Positions 1 to 7,920 of a DNA stretch of 18,702 bases are shown here, piece by piece (the stretch's first letter is position 1; the number at the start of each line of letters is the position of its first letter). The translations under genes and the position numbers were made by a program. The stretch comes from VGSZ01 sp044349155 (GTDB lineage Bacteria; Myxococcota; UBA727; VGSZ01), in the NCBI GenBank assembly GCA_044349155.1, contig JBIKRQ010000094.1:1-18702 (forward strand), written 5' to 3'. Below the pieces are notes generated by a model. That model did no database searches. It had not been told where the DNA came from and worked only from the letters and a program-made list of their open reading frames with translations.

Positions 1-23
1 CGAAATCGAGCGCCGAAACGGCA

Positions 24-57
24 ATGACGTCGTCGAACACAAGTTTGACGACGTCAT
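24..57. repeat. 11-bp perfect inverted repeat (hairpin) in the gene-free left edge
   Basis: ATGACGTCGTC at 24-34 is the exact reverse complement of 47-57, with a 12-nt loop. It lies about 60 nt beyond the stop of the minus-strand FAD oxidase gene, where a transcription end would be expected. No T-tract follows on either strand, so it is not a classical intrinsic terminator. The first 115 bases hold no frame that I can call a gene: short open stretches exist on both strands, but each lacks a start or runs antisense into the oxidase gene. Confidence 0.5.
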
Positions 58-115
58 CGTCGCGCCCAAAGCGCCATTTTTCAGCAACCTGCTAGCACTG
101 CGCCGACTTCCGCAC

Positions 116-1543
116 TCAGGCGCTGTTCTTTGCCGCCTGCAACACGGCTTTCTCGGGGAGAAACTTGCCCGGGTTGAGCAGACCGTGCGGATCGAAGCTG
201 TCTTTCAGCCGCTGCTGGAGCGCGATCAGGTCGCGCCCCAACTCCTTCGGCAGGTACTTCTGCTTCGACAAGCCCACGCCGTGCTCGCCAGTAATCGTGC
301 CGCCGAGTTCGAGCACCACGTCGAACAAATCGTCGAGGAGCGCTTCCACTTTCGGCAGCTCGCTCTTGTCGTCGAACAGGATTTGCGTGTGCAGGTTGCC
401 ATCGCCTGCATGGCCAAACGAGCACGTCGACAACCCGTGCTTCTCGCCGAGCAGGCCCGTGCGCGCGACCATCTCGGGGATCTTGCTGCGCGGCACCACG
501 ATGTCTTCGCTCACCTTGTGCTTCTTGATTTTGCGCGTGGCCTCCGACAGCAAACGTCGGCTGCTCCAGATGTCGCGACGCTGCCGCGCGTCTTGTGCGA
601 GCACCGAATCGACCGCGCCATGCTCGCTCGCCACATCGAGGCACAGCGCCAACGCGTCGAGGGTGCCCTGCTCGCTGTCGCCGTCGGTCTCGATGATCAA
701 CGCCGCACCCGCACCACTCGGAAAGCGATACGGCGGGTTCATCACCTTCACCGCTTCGATGCTGTCTCTGTCCATGTACTCGAGGGTGCGCGGGAGAATT
801 CCGCGCGCGAGGATCGCACTCACCGTGCGCACGGCAGGTGTTGTGTCGGGGAAGATCGCGAGGGCCGTCTGCACAAACCGCGGCTGCGGCAACAGCTTCA
901 ATGTAATGCCCGTGATGATGCCCAGCGTGCCCTCGCTGCCGACGAGCAGGCTGGTGACGTCGTAGCCCGCGACCCCCTTCGTCGTGTTCTTGCCCGTGCG
1001 GATCTTCTCGCCCGTGGGCAACACGGCCTCAACACCCAGCACGTAGCTGCCCGTGACGCCGTACTTGAGCGCGCGCGGCCCGCCGGCGTTGCAGGCAACA
1101 TTGCCGCCGAGGGTGCACCACGACAGCGACGCCGGATCGGGCGGGTAGAACATGCCTTCGGCTTCGACGGCCTCTTGAAACGTCTGCAAGATCACGCCGG
1201 GTGCGACGCGCGCGACCTGGTCATCTTTGTCGATGGTGGTGATCGTCGTCAGGCGATCAAGCGCCAGCACGACGCCGCCGTACACCGGCACGCAGCCGCC
1301 CGACTTGCCCGAGCCTGCCCCGCGCGGCGTGACGAACACTTTGTGCGCCGCCGCCAACTGCATCACGCGCTGCACTTCGTCGACGCTGCCGGGACGCACG
1401 ACCACGTCGGGGCGTGACGGCGTGAGGTTGGGTGTTTCGTCGCTCGAGAACCGCAGCAGCGTCTCCTCGTCGTCGACGGCGAATGACTCGCCCACGAGGT
1501 CACGCAAGCGCGAAACAAAATCGACAGGCAACGGCTGACGCAT
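116..1543 (-). CDS. FAD-binding oxidase, GlcD / D-lactate dehydrogenase family
   Basis: A 475-aa flavoprotein of the family that oxidises 2-hydroxy acids such as D-lactate or glycolate, probably cytoplasmic or membrane-associated. The N-terminal PCMH-type FAD domain is about residues 45-225, with PRGAGSGKSGG (73-83), GGNVACNAGG (146-155) and VGSEGTLGI (201-209). The C-terminal FAD-oxidase domain carries HAGDGNLH (378-385), GEHGVG (419-424) and a closing NPGK (457-460). All are hallmark motifs, and the length is normal. The frame stays open further upstream, but those residues are basic and cover an intergenic repeat, so I start at the ATG giving MRQPLPV. No GlcE or GlcF partner is adjacent, so the substrate stays open. 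It is transcribed divergently from the desaturase gene. The family is certain; D-lactate versus glycolate is not. Confidence 0.93.
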   Translation of the reverse strand: MRQPLPVDFVSRLRDLVGESFAVDDEETLLRFSSDETPNLTPSRPDVVVRPGSVDEVQRVMQLAAAHKVFVTPRGAGSGKSGGCVPVYGGVVLALDRLTTITTIDKDDQVARVAPGVILQTFQEAVEAEGMFYPPDPASLSWCTLGGNVACNAGGPRALKYGVTGSYVLGVEAVLPTGEKIRTGKNTTKGVAGYDVTSLLVGSEGTLGIITGITLKLLPQPRFVQTALAIFPDTTPAVRTVSAILARGILPRTLEYMDRDSIEAVKVMNPPYRFPSGAGAALIIETDGDSEQGTLDALALCLDVASEHGAVDSVLAQDARQRRDIWSSRRLLSEATRKIKKHKVSEDIVVPRSKIPEMVARTGLLGEKHGLSTCSFGHAGDGNLHTQILFDDKSELPKVEALLDDLFDVVLELGGTITGEHGVGLSKQKYLPKELGRDLIALQQRLKDSFDPHGLLNPGKFLPEKAVLQAAKNSA

Positions 1544-1580
1544 GCGCCGGTCGTAGCATCGCCAACGAACCTCGAAGAGA

Positions 1581-1613
1581 AAACCGGCTCTGCGGTTTGT
1601 CGCCGAGGTGAGT
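1581..1613. repeat. Dispersed intergenic repeat, copy A
   Basis: The block CCGGCTCTGCGGTTTGTCGC followed by CGAG, starting at 1584, matches the sequence starting at 16061 with one substitution and one missing T. An upstream CGAAGA and a downstream GAG also match. In this copy AAACCG and CGGTTT form a perfect 6-bp stem around the loop GCTCTG. It lies 38-70 nt upstream of the minus-strand FAD oxidase start, so it may be in that gene's leader or promoter. Confidence 0.55.
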
Positions 1614-1626
1614 TTCTTGAGCGGTG

Positions 1627-1646
1627 GGCGGGGAAACTTCCCCGCC
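1627..1646. repeat. GC-rich perfect inverted repeat between divergent genes
   Basis: GGCGGGGAA (1627-1635) and TTCCCCGCC (1638-1646) are exact reverse complements separated by 2 nt. As RNA this would give an 8-bp stem with an AACT-type tetraloop. No T-run follows, so terminator function is doubtful. It sits about 15-20 nt from repeat copy A, much as the intrinsic terminator at 16095-16119 sits beside copy B. Confidence 0.5.
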
Positions 1647-1677
1647 AATCAACACGAAGCACCTGCCCGCTTGCGCC

Positions 1678-1709
1678 TCATGTGCACATGTGCTCCGATA
1701 TACACATGA
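1678..1709. promoter_or_regulatory. Palindrome cluster, candidate operator at the desaturase gene start
   Basis: CATGTGCACATG (1679-1690) is a perfect 12-bp palindrome. CACATGTG (1685-1692) is an overlapping 8-bp palindrome. TCATGTG (1678-1684) is inverted as CACATGA (1703-1709). The cluster covers the alternative start codons of the desaturase gene, which favours the ATG at 1706. An operator role, perhaps for the ArsR-type protein encoded downstream, is inference. Confidence 0.35.
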
Positions 1710-2602
1710 ACCCAGCCAGAGCCGCCTTTCCTCTGCTCCTGTCGCTTCCTGTCGCCCTTTCGGCCCTGCTCGTCTGGCGCGGCGTAGCGGGCCCGCTGGC
1801 GCTCACGGTCGCCACGGTGACCCTGATGGTGGTCGCCACCGCGATCGAGCGTTGGCGGCCGTTTCGGGCGTCCTGGAACGCAGCGCCGCGGGCGGAACTC
1901 GGCACCGACCTCGCGTACATCGCGCTGGCGTCGGTCCCCGATCGTCTGTCGCACGTGGTGGTCGAGGCGGCCGGCGTGGCCCTGGTCGGCGCGGTGGCAG
2001 CGCAGGCGGCATCGACGTCGACGGCGTGGTCGGCTGGCGCGTGGGCCGTGGGGTTGGCCGCTTTTGTCGTCGCTGACCTTGGCAAGTACCTGCTGCACCG
2101 TGCGTCGCACGAGCACCCGTGGCTGTGGCGTTTTCACTTCGCGCATCACCAGCCCGCGCGCCTGGCCGCGAGCAACGCGCTGCGATTGCACCCCGTCAAC
2201 ATGGCCTACAACGGCGCCACCGATGCCCTCGTCGCCGTCGCGTTTGGCGTTCGCCCCGAGATTGCTGCTGTCTTCGCCACGCTGCGCGCTGCGGTGGGTG
2301 TGGTGCAACACGCGAACATCGATCTCGAAGCGCAACAGCAGTGGCTCGTGAACGCGCCGAGCTACCACCGCCTGCACCACGCCATCGACATCGGCACCGC
2401 GAACCACAACTTCGCGTCAACACTGCTGGTGTGGGACCGCTTGTTTGGCACGCTGCTGCGTGGACCGGCCCCCGACGTCGTCGGCATCGCCACGCCCCAT
2501 CGCCAGGCGCAGACGTACCGCGGGCAACTTGTGCAGGCGGTATGCACCGATCGCGTCGACACGACGTGCGTGTTGGCGCGCTGGCCGTGGCTCACGCGCT
2601 AG
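1706..2602 (+). CDS. Sterol desaturase / fatty acid hydroxylase family membrane protein
   Basis: A 298-aa integral membrane protein of the di-iron fatty acid hydroxylase superfamily, which hydroxylates or desaturates sterols, carotenoids or lipids. From the ATG at 1706, hydrophobic segments lie near residues 7-30, 33-46, 84-102 and 110-125. The His boxes follow: HRASH (131-135), HFAHH (144-148), and YHRLHH (220-225) with a further H in NHNF (234). Together these supply the usual eight metal ligands. GTG at 1682 and ATG at 1688 are in-frame alternatives, but both lie inside a palindrome cluster and none of the starts has a clear Shine-Dalgarno sequence. The CurA-like reductase follows after 42 nt on the same strand, so co-transcription is likely. 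The substrate cannot be read from sequence. Confidence 0.87.
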   Translation: MNPARAAFPLLLSLPVALSALLVWRGVAGPLALTVATVTLMVVATAIERWRPFRASWNAAPRAELGTDLAYIALASVPDRLSHVVVEAAGVALVGAVAAQAASTSTAWSAGAWAVGLAAFVVADLGKYLLHRASHEHPWLWRFHFAHHQPARLAASNALRLHPVNMAYNGATDALVAVAFGVRPEIAAVFATLRAAVGVVQHANIDLEAQQQWLVNAPSYHRLHHAIDIGTANHNFASTLLVWDRLFGTLLRGPAPDVVGIATPHRQAQTYRGQLVQAVCTDRVDTTCVLARWPWLTR

Positions 2603-2644
2603 CCCAACGCTACATCTCGACGACACACCGCTTCAGGAGCCTTC

Positions 2645-3649
2645 ATGACCACGTCACGCGAAGTCCGCCTTGCTGCTCGCCCCACCGGCATGCCCGATGC
2701 CTCGTGCTTCTCGCTTGCCACCGTCGAGGTGCCTGCCCCGCGTGAGGGCGAAGTGCAGGTGCAGAACCGCTTCATGAGTGTCGACCCGTACATGCGCGGC
2801 CGCATGAACGACGTGAAGAGCTACATCCCGCCGTTTGCCCTCGGCGAGGTGCTGCAGGGTGGTGCCGTTGGCGACGTGGTCGCGTCGAACGACCCAGCCT
2901 TTGCCGTCGGCGACGTCGTCGAAAGCTTCTTCGGCTGGCGCGAGATCTTCAACGCACCAGGCAAAGCGCTGCGTCGTCTCGAGCTGCGCGGACTGCCACC
3001 GCAAGCGTTCCTTGGTGCTGCGGGCATGCCGGGATTGACGGCGTGGGCGGGCCTCACACGCATCGCGGCGATGAAGGCTTCTGACGTCGTGTTTGTGTCA
3101 GGCGCTGCTGGAGCTGTGGGCTCGATGGTGTGCCAGATCGCCAAGCTCAAGGGCCACACGGTCATCGCGTCAGCCGGTGGCGCAGACAAGGCAGCGTTTC
3201 TGCGCGACGAGCTCCACGTCGACGCCGTCATCGACTACAAGGCCGAGCCCAACCTCACGGCAGCCTTGAAGCGTGCAGCGCCACAAGGCATCGACGTCTA
3301 CTTCGACAACGTCGGCGGCTCCCATCTCGAGGCGGCGCTCTCGTGCGCCAATCCGTTCGCGCGCTTCGCGTTGTGCGGCATGATCGGCAACTACAACGCA
3401 ACAGCGCCGGTGCCTGGCCCCGCGAACCTGGCCCTGATCGTCGGCAAAAGCCTGCGCCTCGAGGGCTTCATCGTCGGCAACCACAACGACCTGCGCGGCG
3501 AATTCGAAGCAGCACTCGCGGCGTGGCACACCGAGGGCAAGCTCGTCGTCAAAGACACGATCGTCGACGGCATCGACAACGCCGCGCGCGCGTTTTTGGG
3601 CCTCTTTTCGGGCGACAACACCGGCAAAATGCTCGTACGGGTGGGCTGA
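2645..3649 (+). CDS. NADP-dependent medium-chain reductase, CurA / prostaglandin reductase-like
   Basis: A 334-aa cytoplasmic zinc-free MDR-superfamily enzyme that reduces activated C=C bonds of alpha,beta-unsaturated ketones or aldehydes with NADPH. Visible features: SVDPYMRGRM near 45-54, typical of the CurA/PTGR branch; MPGLTAW (128-134); a Rossmann dinucleotide loop SGAAGAVGS (152-160); YFDNVGG (219-225); and a C-terminal FSGDNTGKMLVRV. Length and end-to-end motif order match E. coli curcumin reductase CurA as I recall it. The ATG has a good Shine-Dalgarno, AGGAG at 2635-2639, five bases upstream. It follows the desaturase gene by 42 nt and precedes the ArsR-type regulator by 39 nt, so one transcript of three genes is plausible. 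The physiological substrate is unknown. Confidence 0.92.
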   Translation: MTTSREVRLAARPTGMPDASCFSLATVEVPAPREGEVQVQNRFMSVDPYMRGRMNDVKSYIPPFALGEVLQGGAVGDVVASNDPAFAVGDVVESFFGWREIFNAPGKALRRLELRGLPPQAFLGAAGMPGLTAWAGLTRIAAMKASDVVFVSGAAGAVGSMVCQIAKLKGHTVIASAGGADKAAFLRDELHVDAVIDYKAEPNLTAALKRAAPQGIDVYFDNVGGSHLEAALSCANPFARFALCGMIGNYNATAPVPGPANLALIVGKSLRLEGFIVGNHNDLRGEFEAALAAWHTEGKLVVKDTIVDGIDNAARAFLGLFSGDNTGKMLVRVG

Positions 3650-3688
3650 GCCGTTGAGTCTGCGGCTGCAGCGCCATAGGTCCACCAC

Positions 3689-4030
3689 GTGAACACCGAC
3701 GGCGCTGCTGCCTGCCTTGATGCTCTCGATGGCGCGTTTTTGCGGGCCCTCGCCGAGCCCGCGCGCGTTGCGATCTTGCGCACGCTGGTCACCATGGGCC
3801 GCGCCGACGTCGGCACGATCGCCGCTGCGGTGCCTGGTGAGCGCTCGGTCACCACGCGTCATCTGCAGATTTTGAAAGACGCCGGCATCGTGCGCGCCAC
3901 GCCGCAGGGGCGGCACACGTTTTACGAAATCGACGGCGCCAGCACGCTGGAGCAGCTCGAACGCCTCACAGCGTTGCTGCAGGCGTTGCGCGCCACGTGC
4001 TGCCCGCCCGTCGACGATTCACTCAGGTGA
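3689..4030 (+). CDS. ArsR-family winged-helix transcriptional regulator
   Basis: A 113-aa DNA-binding protein, the usual size for stand-alone ArsR/SmtB regulators. The N-terminal helix includes RALAEPARVAILRTL, the recognition-helix region reads SVTTRHLQILKDAGIV (about 53-68), and the wing is TPQGRHTFYEID. The classical CxC arsenic motif of the alpha-3 helix is absent. Two adjacent cysteines near the C terminus (ATCCPP) could bind metal or sense oxidation, but that is speculative. The start is GTG at 3689 with only a weak upstream AGG. The gene is 39 nt after the CurA-like reductase gene, and its last 8 bases overlap the end of the convergent questin oxidase-like gene. It probably controls the neighbouring enzymes and itself. 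Confidence 0.88.
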   Translation: MNTDGAAACLDALDGAFLRALAEPARVAILRTLVTMGRADVGTIAAAVPGERSVTTRHLQILKDAGIVRATPQGRHTFYEIDGASTLEQLERLTALLQALRATCCPPVDDSLR

Positions 4031-4922
4031 CGCCACGCCGCGCGGTGCGGGTCGCGAGTGCGAGAAACAACGGATCGCCGGTGCGGCGCGCATGTCGGAG
4101 GCATGACGCGACGAACTTGCACACGTGGTCGTCGTCGCTGGCGCAGGCCAACCTGGCGATGGTGGCTTCGTCGTCGACCTCGGCGTGCTCGAGCGCATCG
4201 AGCGCGGGGCAGCCCGCCAACACGAAACAGCCAAGGGCCGCAGCAGCCGCGGCGTGAATCGACTCAGGAAGGCGCGTCGAAAACGGCGCCAGCGTGTGCA
4301 GCGCATCAGCCCCCGTAACGACGTGCAACGACGCAAAGTCGTCGCTCACGGCGAACAGGCGCGCACCAAAGATCGCGATGTCATCGATGCCAATGTCGCG
4401 AGCGAGATCGTCGACGACCGCGGTGAATGCGCCGTCGACAGCAAGCCCCTGCAAGCGCGTGCTGAGCAAGCGACCTTGTGGCGCTACAACACCTGCGCTG
4501 CGCAAGCGGGCAGCCAGCGCCAGCAGTGAACGTTCCTGGCCGGCACCTCGCGGTGCCGGTGGTGTGGTTTCGTGCGTTGCTGCGAGGTCGAACAGCGCGC
4601 GCGCGACGTCGTTGTCGTCGTCACAGTCGATGGCCCACGCCAGTCGGATGATGCCGTGAAACGCACCGCTGGCGACATCGGCGGCAGCGTGTGCAAGCAC
4701 GTCGCTGATGGCTCGCGCGCGATCGCCGCGCAGATCGACCCTGCCGACCGGCACAGCGGCCTCGAGTCGCTGCGCATACGTGTCGAAGAAGCCACGCAGA
4801 CGCTCGTCGTCAGCGCCGAGTTCTCGCAGCGCACCCAGGCACATCGGCAGGTGATTGGTGAGCCCACCACTGTAGGTGTGGTGGAACCGGCGACGATTCT
4901 CCGCGAGCAGTTCGTGCAACAT
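4023..4922 (-). CDS. Questin oxidase-like protein (AflY/GedK-like family)
   Basis: A 299-aa protein resembling the questin oxidase-like family, whose fungal members (GedK, AflY) cleave anthraquinone rings in polyketide pathways. Family-like features are YSGGLTNHLPM (17-27), GAFHGIIRLAWAID (86-99), a HVVTGADALHTL segment (200-211) and the closing DDHVCKFVASCLRHA (264-278). Conserved histidines include H24, H89, H200, H209 and H266. It is shorter than fungal members. I start at the ATG at 4922, preceded by AAGGA with 8-nt spacing; the open frame further upstream encodes an arginine-rich stretch with no family features. Its stop overlaps the convergent arsR-type gene by 8 nt. It is the last gene of a six-gene minus-strand run. 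The family call is good; the reaction in this organism is unknown. Confidence 0.75.
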   Translation of the reverse strand: MLHELLAENRRRFHHTYSGGLTNHLPMCLGALRELGADDERLRGFFDTYAQRLEAAVPVGRVDLRGDRARAISDVLAHAAADVASGAFHGIIRLAWAIDCDDDNDVARALFDLAATHETTPPAPRGAGQERSLLALAARLRSAGVVAPQGRLLSTRLQGLAVDGAFTAVVDDLARDIGIDDIAIFGARLFAVSDDFASLHVVTGADALHTLAPFSTRLPESIHAAAAAALGCFVLAGCPALDALEHAEVDDEATIARLACASDDDHVCKFVASCLRHARRTGDPLFLALATRTARRGVT

Positions 4923-5018
4923 CGACAACGTCCTTCGGCGTCGTCGTAGCGATCGCCTCACGCGCGTGCACGACGCGAGCCTTGCTGGCCAGATGGGGTT
5001 GGCGGCAGGCAAACGCCA

Positions 5019-6114
5019 TCAGCCTCCGCTGCCAGTGACGAAGGCGCGCGTGGTCACGATGTCATCGGCCCCATCGTCGTCGAGGTCGACAATCCCCACG
5101 ACCGTGCCCGAGATCGGCAGCGCGCCGGCGACGTTCACGTACGGCCCAACAAGCACCTGGGGCTCGCCAGTGCCGTGCACATCAGCGATGCCGGCAATGG
5201 TTGCCTCAGCGAGCGTGAGCACCTGCTGCAAGCCGACGTCGACGGTGACGGTTCGTCCAGCACCGTCGCGATCGAGGCTTGGGTGGTACGCGTTTCCGCT
5301 CACAACAACCGCACCTGCAGACGAAAAAACATCGCCCACAGCCTCAAGGCCCGTATCGATGCTCGCCGTTGGCACAAGGTTCTCGTCGAGCGCGAACAGC
5401 ACATCGTGACCTGTGGGCGCCTCGTCGCCAAAGCCAGCGCAGACGGCCCCCACACCAAAGAGGCGGTCGTCGACGACGCCAAAGGCCGACAAGCACAACC
5501 CACGGTCGCCGACGCGATGGATCGCGTTCGTGGTCGTGAACTGGATGTTGGCCCCGGTGGCGCGCTACGACCGTGTCGCCATTGACGCCTGCGGCGATCA
5601 GCTCGCGCGCGCCATCGCCGTCGAGGTCAAACGCCGCGATGCTGCCGCGACCGGGCGCCAGTGTGCTCACCACCCGTGGCCCGCCACGGCGCGCGACGAC
5701 GACGTGCAACGCGCCGTAGCCCTCCCGCAGTGCCAGGTCACCCGCGCCATCGCCGTCGAGGTCGCTGAACACGGCCTCCACCGCTGGCAGGTCGACGCCG
5801 GTGGCGAACACGCCCTCCAGGCGCGTGACATCGGCGTCGAGGCCGAAGGGGTCACGCATCAGGACCAACGCGCCGTCGAGTTGACCATCAACGATACCTT
5901 TGCCGACCACCGTGGGGGCGCCGTCGAACATGCCCGCAGCAATCGGCAACATGCCCGTGACGACGAGCGGCTCCTCGATCACCTCACCGGCCACCGCATG
6001 CACGCGGGTCGCGCCGAACTCGATCTGCTCCGGGTCCCAGCGCTCAGTGGCAGGCGTCTCGCAGGCGTTGGCGACGGTCTGAACCAGGAGTCCGAGAAAG
6101 AACAAGCGCAGCAT
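5019..6114 (-). pseudogene. Exported FG-GAP/VCBS repeat protein, interrupted by a +1 frameshift
   Basis: Two minus-strand frames together encode one about 364-aa protein. The N-terminal frame begins MLRLFFLGLLVQTVANAC, a signal peptide ending in a possible weak lipobox (ANA then Cys). It contains calcium-loop-like FG-GAP motifs, SDLDGDGAGDLAL and FDLDGDGARELIAAG. After VVARHRG it degenerates into basic sequence, while the next frame continues with ANIQFTTTNAIHRVGD, then ADVHGTGEPQVLVG and VDLDDDGADDIVTT to the stop at 5019. Removing one base from CCCC at 5552-5555 joins the two exactly. A TAG in the second frame at 5565-5567 limits how early the shift can be. Such proteins form beta-propellers outside the cytoplasm. 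It may be a real mutation or a consensus error. It lies 55 nt after the alpha/beta hydrolase gene. Confidence 0.78.
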
Positions 6115-6169
6115 GTGCAGCACCGTAGCCGCTGCTCCCCCAGATGCACGAGCACCAACGCCGTGCCTG

Positions 6170-6949
6170 CTAGCGACGGGGCAGCGTGTCGACGAGCTCG
6201 TTGATGCGGTCGCAGACCCACTGGGGTTGATCGAGCGGCAGATCGTGCCCCGCCGCCGCCGCACCCACGCCCTCGTTCAACTTCAGCGGCAGGCTCAGGC
6301 GTTTGGCGATCGCCTCGGAGCTGCGCCACGACACGAGGTTGTCCCCCGTCGACGCCAGCACCCACGTCGGCACCGTGATGCTCTTGGGACTCTTCACGCG
6401 AATCGCTGCCCGCAACTGCCCCACCGCGTGTGCACGCTTCGGCACCGTGGTCGCGGCAATCTCGGCGTAGCGGCGCGCGTCGACGTCGAGGTCGCCCTGG
6501 TGGCGCGTCATGCCCAACAACATCCGCTCGCGCGCGGCAGCGTCCATGAACGGGGCGCGCAGAATGCGGCTCCAGTTGCGAGGCTGCATGCGGTGCCACA
6601 GCGGCGACACATCACCCAGGCTCGAGTTGATGATCACACCGCAGGCAAAGTCGTCGGGGAACCTCGACAACCAGCTCAAGCCCACCATCCCGCCCAACGA
6701 CACCGCACACAGACCGATGCGCTCACCTGCAGCCAACTGCGGCTTCAAACGCGCGCGCATGTCGTCGACAAATTCGGGCACGGTGGCCGGCACAGGCCGG
6801 TCGTTTTCGGTGCCAAAACCCGGCAGGTCACACATCAACGCCTGTGTCGGCGTGCCATCGGTGCTCTTGACATGGCTCTCGAAAAACGCAGGAAAATCAA
6901 GCCAGTGGCGGCTTTCACGAATCAGGCCCCGCAACAACAACCACCGCAT
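6170..6949 (-). CDS. Alpha/beta hydrolase
   Basis: A 259-aa alpha/beta-fold hydrolase, probably an esterase or similar, cytoplasmic (no signal peptide). The probable catalytic triad is Ser84 in the nucleophile elbow CAVSLGGM, Asp203 in STGDNLVS and His235 in AAAGHDLPLDQP. The elbow has Ala where the first Gly of G-x-S-x-G usually sits, a tolerated variation. The oxyanion region LLLRGLIRESRHW and the DLPGFGTE loop also fit the fold. Start ATG at 6949 with GGAG seven bases upstream. The gene is 34 nt downstream of the EamA transporter gene and 55 nt upstream of the FG-GAP gene, all on the minus strand, so co-transcription is likely. The substrate is not predictable. Confidence 0.87.
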   Translation of the reverse strand: MRWLLLRGLIRESRHWLDFPAFFESHVKSTDGTPTQALMCDLPGFGTENDRPVPATVPEFVDDMRARLKPQLAAGERIGLCAVSLGGMVGLSWLSRFPDDFACGVIINSSLGDVSPLWHRMQPRNWSRILRAPFMDAAARERMLLGMTRHQGDLDVDARRYAEIAATTVPKRAHAVGQLRAAIRVKSPKSITVPTWVLASTGDNLVSWRSSEAIAKRLSLPLKLNEGVGAAAAGHDLPLDQPQWVCDRINELVDTLPRR

Positions 6950-6960
6950 CTGCCTACTCC

Positions 6961-6984
6961 TGCTTCGTCTGCTTCGTCTGCTTC
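6961..6984. repeat. Short 9-bp tandem repeat TGCTTCGTC, about 2.7 copies
   Basis: Two full units (6961-6969 and 6970-6978) and six bases of a third fill most of the 34-nt spacer between the EamA transporter stop and the hydrolase start. The partial unit reaches the first base of the transporter stop codon. It may be a slippage product; no function is evident. Confidence 0.45.
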
Positions 6985-7859
6985 TAGCGCATGCTCGACG
7001 CGATCAACGCCACGCCGAGCACCGCCAACACGGCACCCCACAGTGACGCACGCGACGGCCGCTCGCCATGAAACGCCGCCAACATCAACGCCCACACCGG
7101 CGTGGTGGCCGCCAACGTCGTCGCCACGGCCACCGGCAAGCGCTGCGTGCCCACAGTGCCGAGCCACATGCCAGCCCCGGTGCCAATCGCCACCGCCAAC
7201 GCGAGCCGCGGCAACGTCGAGCGCTGCAACAGCGGGCGCAGGCCGCCTTCGTGCACGGTGAGCGGCATGAACAACACGCCGCCCAACACGAGGCGAATGG
7301 TGGCGATGTGCAGGGCCTCGGTATCGACGAGCACGCCCTTGAGCACCACGTTCGACGCCGCCTGACTCACCACGTAGGCCCCCGCGACGACAACACCTGC
7401 AAGCCCAAGCCGCGGCGCATCGGCGGCCGGGGCTTTCACGGCCACCACGACGCCAGCGAGCGTGATGACCGCACCGAGCAACGACGCCGTCGACAACTGC
7501 TCGTGCAGCGCCAGCCACGCGAGCAGCGCGGTCGCCCCGGGCACCAGCGGAATCACGAACACCGCGCGTGCCGCCCCGAGGCGCTTGAGCGTCATCATGT
7601 ACGTCGTGTCGGCGACGACCATGCCCAACACCGCCGACACGACGAGGGCCGCACCGTGTCCGCCGGTCTGTGGCCAACCCACGCCCACCACCTGAGCCGC
7701 GATCAGCAACATGGGGGCGGCCAACACCACCTTCATCAAGCCGAGGGCCACCGGCGTCGTCGACGTCTTCTGCAGCAGATCGGCCATGACAGCGCTGGCG
7801 TACGCCCACGTGAGCGCACACAGCAACGACGCCAACACGCCCAGGAGCGAATGAATCAC
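6984..7859 (-). CDS. EamA-family (DMT superfamily) transporter
   Basis: A 291-aa integral inner-membrane protein with about ten transmembrane helices in two EamA repeats, roughly residues 1-142 and 150-291. Each repeat ends with the family pattern of a helix bearing a conserved acidic residue: LAWLALHEQLSTASLLGAVI in the first and MLAAFHGERPSRASLWGA in the second. These transporters export metabolites or amino acids, with specificity that cannot be predicted. The start is taken at GTG 7859 because the first helix (LLGVLASLLCALTWAYASAV) needs it; there is no strong Shine-Dalgarno and no in-frame ATG close upstream. It lies 61 nt downstream of the GH31 gene and 34 nt upstream of the hydrolase gene on the same strand. 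Confidence 0.9.
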   Translation of the reverse strand: MIHSLLGVLASLLCALTWAYASAVMADLLQKTSTTPVALGLMKVVLAAPMLLIAAQVVGVGWPQTGGHGAALVVSAVLGMVVADTTYMMTLKRLGAARAVFVIPLVPGATALLAWLALHEQLSTASLLGAVITLAGVVVAVKAPAADAPRLGLAGVVVAGAYVVSQAASNVVLKGVLVDTEALHIATIRLVLGGVLFMPLTVHEGGLRPLLQRSTLPRLALAVAIGTGAGMWLGTVGTQRLPVAVATTLAATTPVWALMLAAFHGERPSRASLWGAVLAVLGVALIASSMR

Positions 7860-7920
7860 GGGCTCGACGATGTCGCCGCCGTCGCCAAGCGCAACGGCTT
7901 TCGTGCAGCGGTGTGTGACG

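Noticed and set aside
1..115. A partial gene at the left edge
   Set aside because: A plus-strand frame lacks any stop before the oxidase antisense, and a minus-strand frame (30 codons) has no good start. The stretch is too short to decide.
185..1417. A long plus-strand open frame opposite the FAD oxidase gene
   Set aside because: Basic low-complexity translation with no family motifs; the opposite strand encodes a complete GlcD-type protein.
3689..4030. An arsenic-resistance regulator call for the ArsR-family protein
   Set aside because: The CxC arsenic-binding motif is missing and no arsenite transporter or arsenate reductase is nearby.
5500..5565. Programmed ribosomal frameshifting as the explanation for the FG-GAP break
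   Set aside because: No typical slippery heptamer, release-factor-like stop context or downstream pseudoknot is visible. Mutation or sequence error is simpler.
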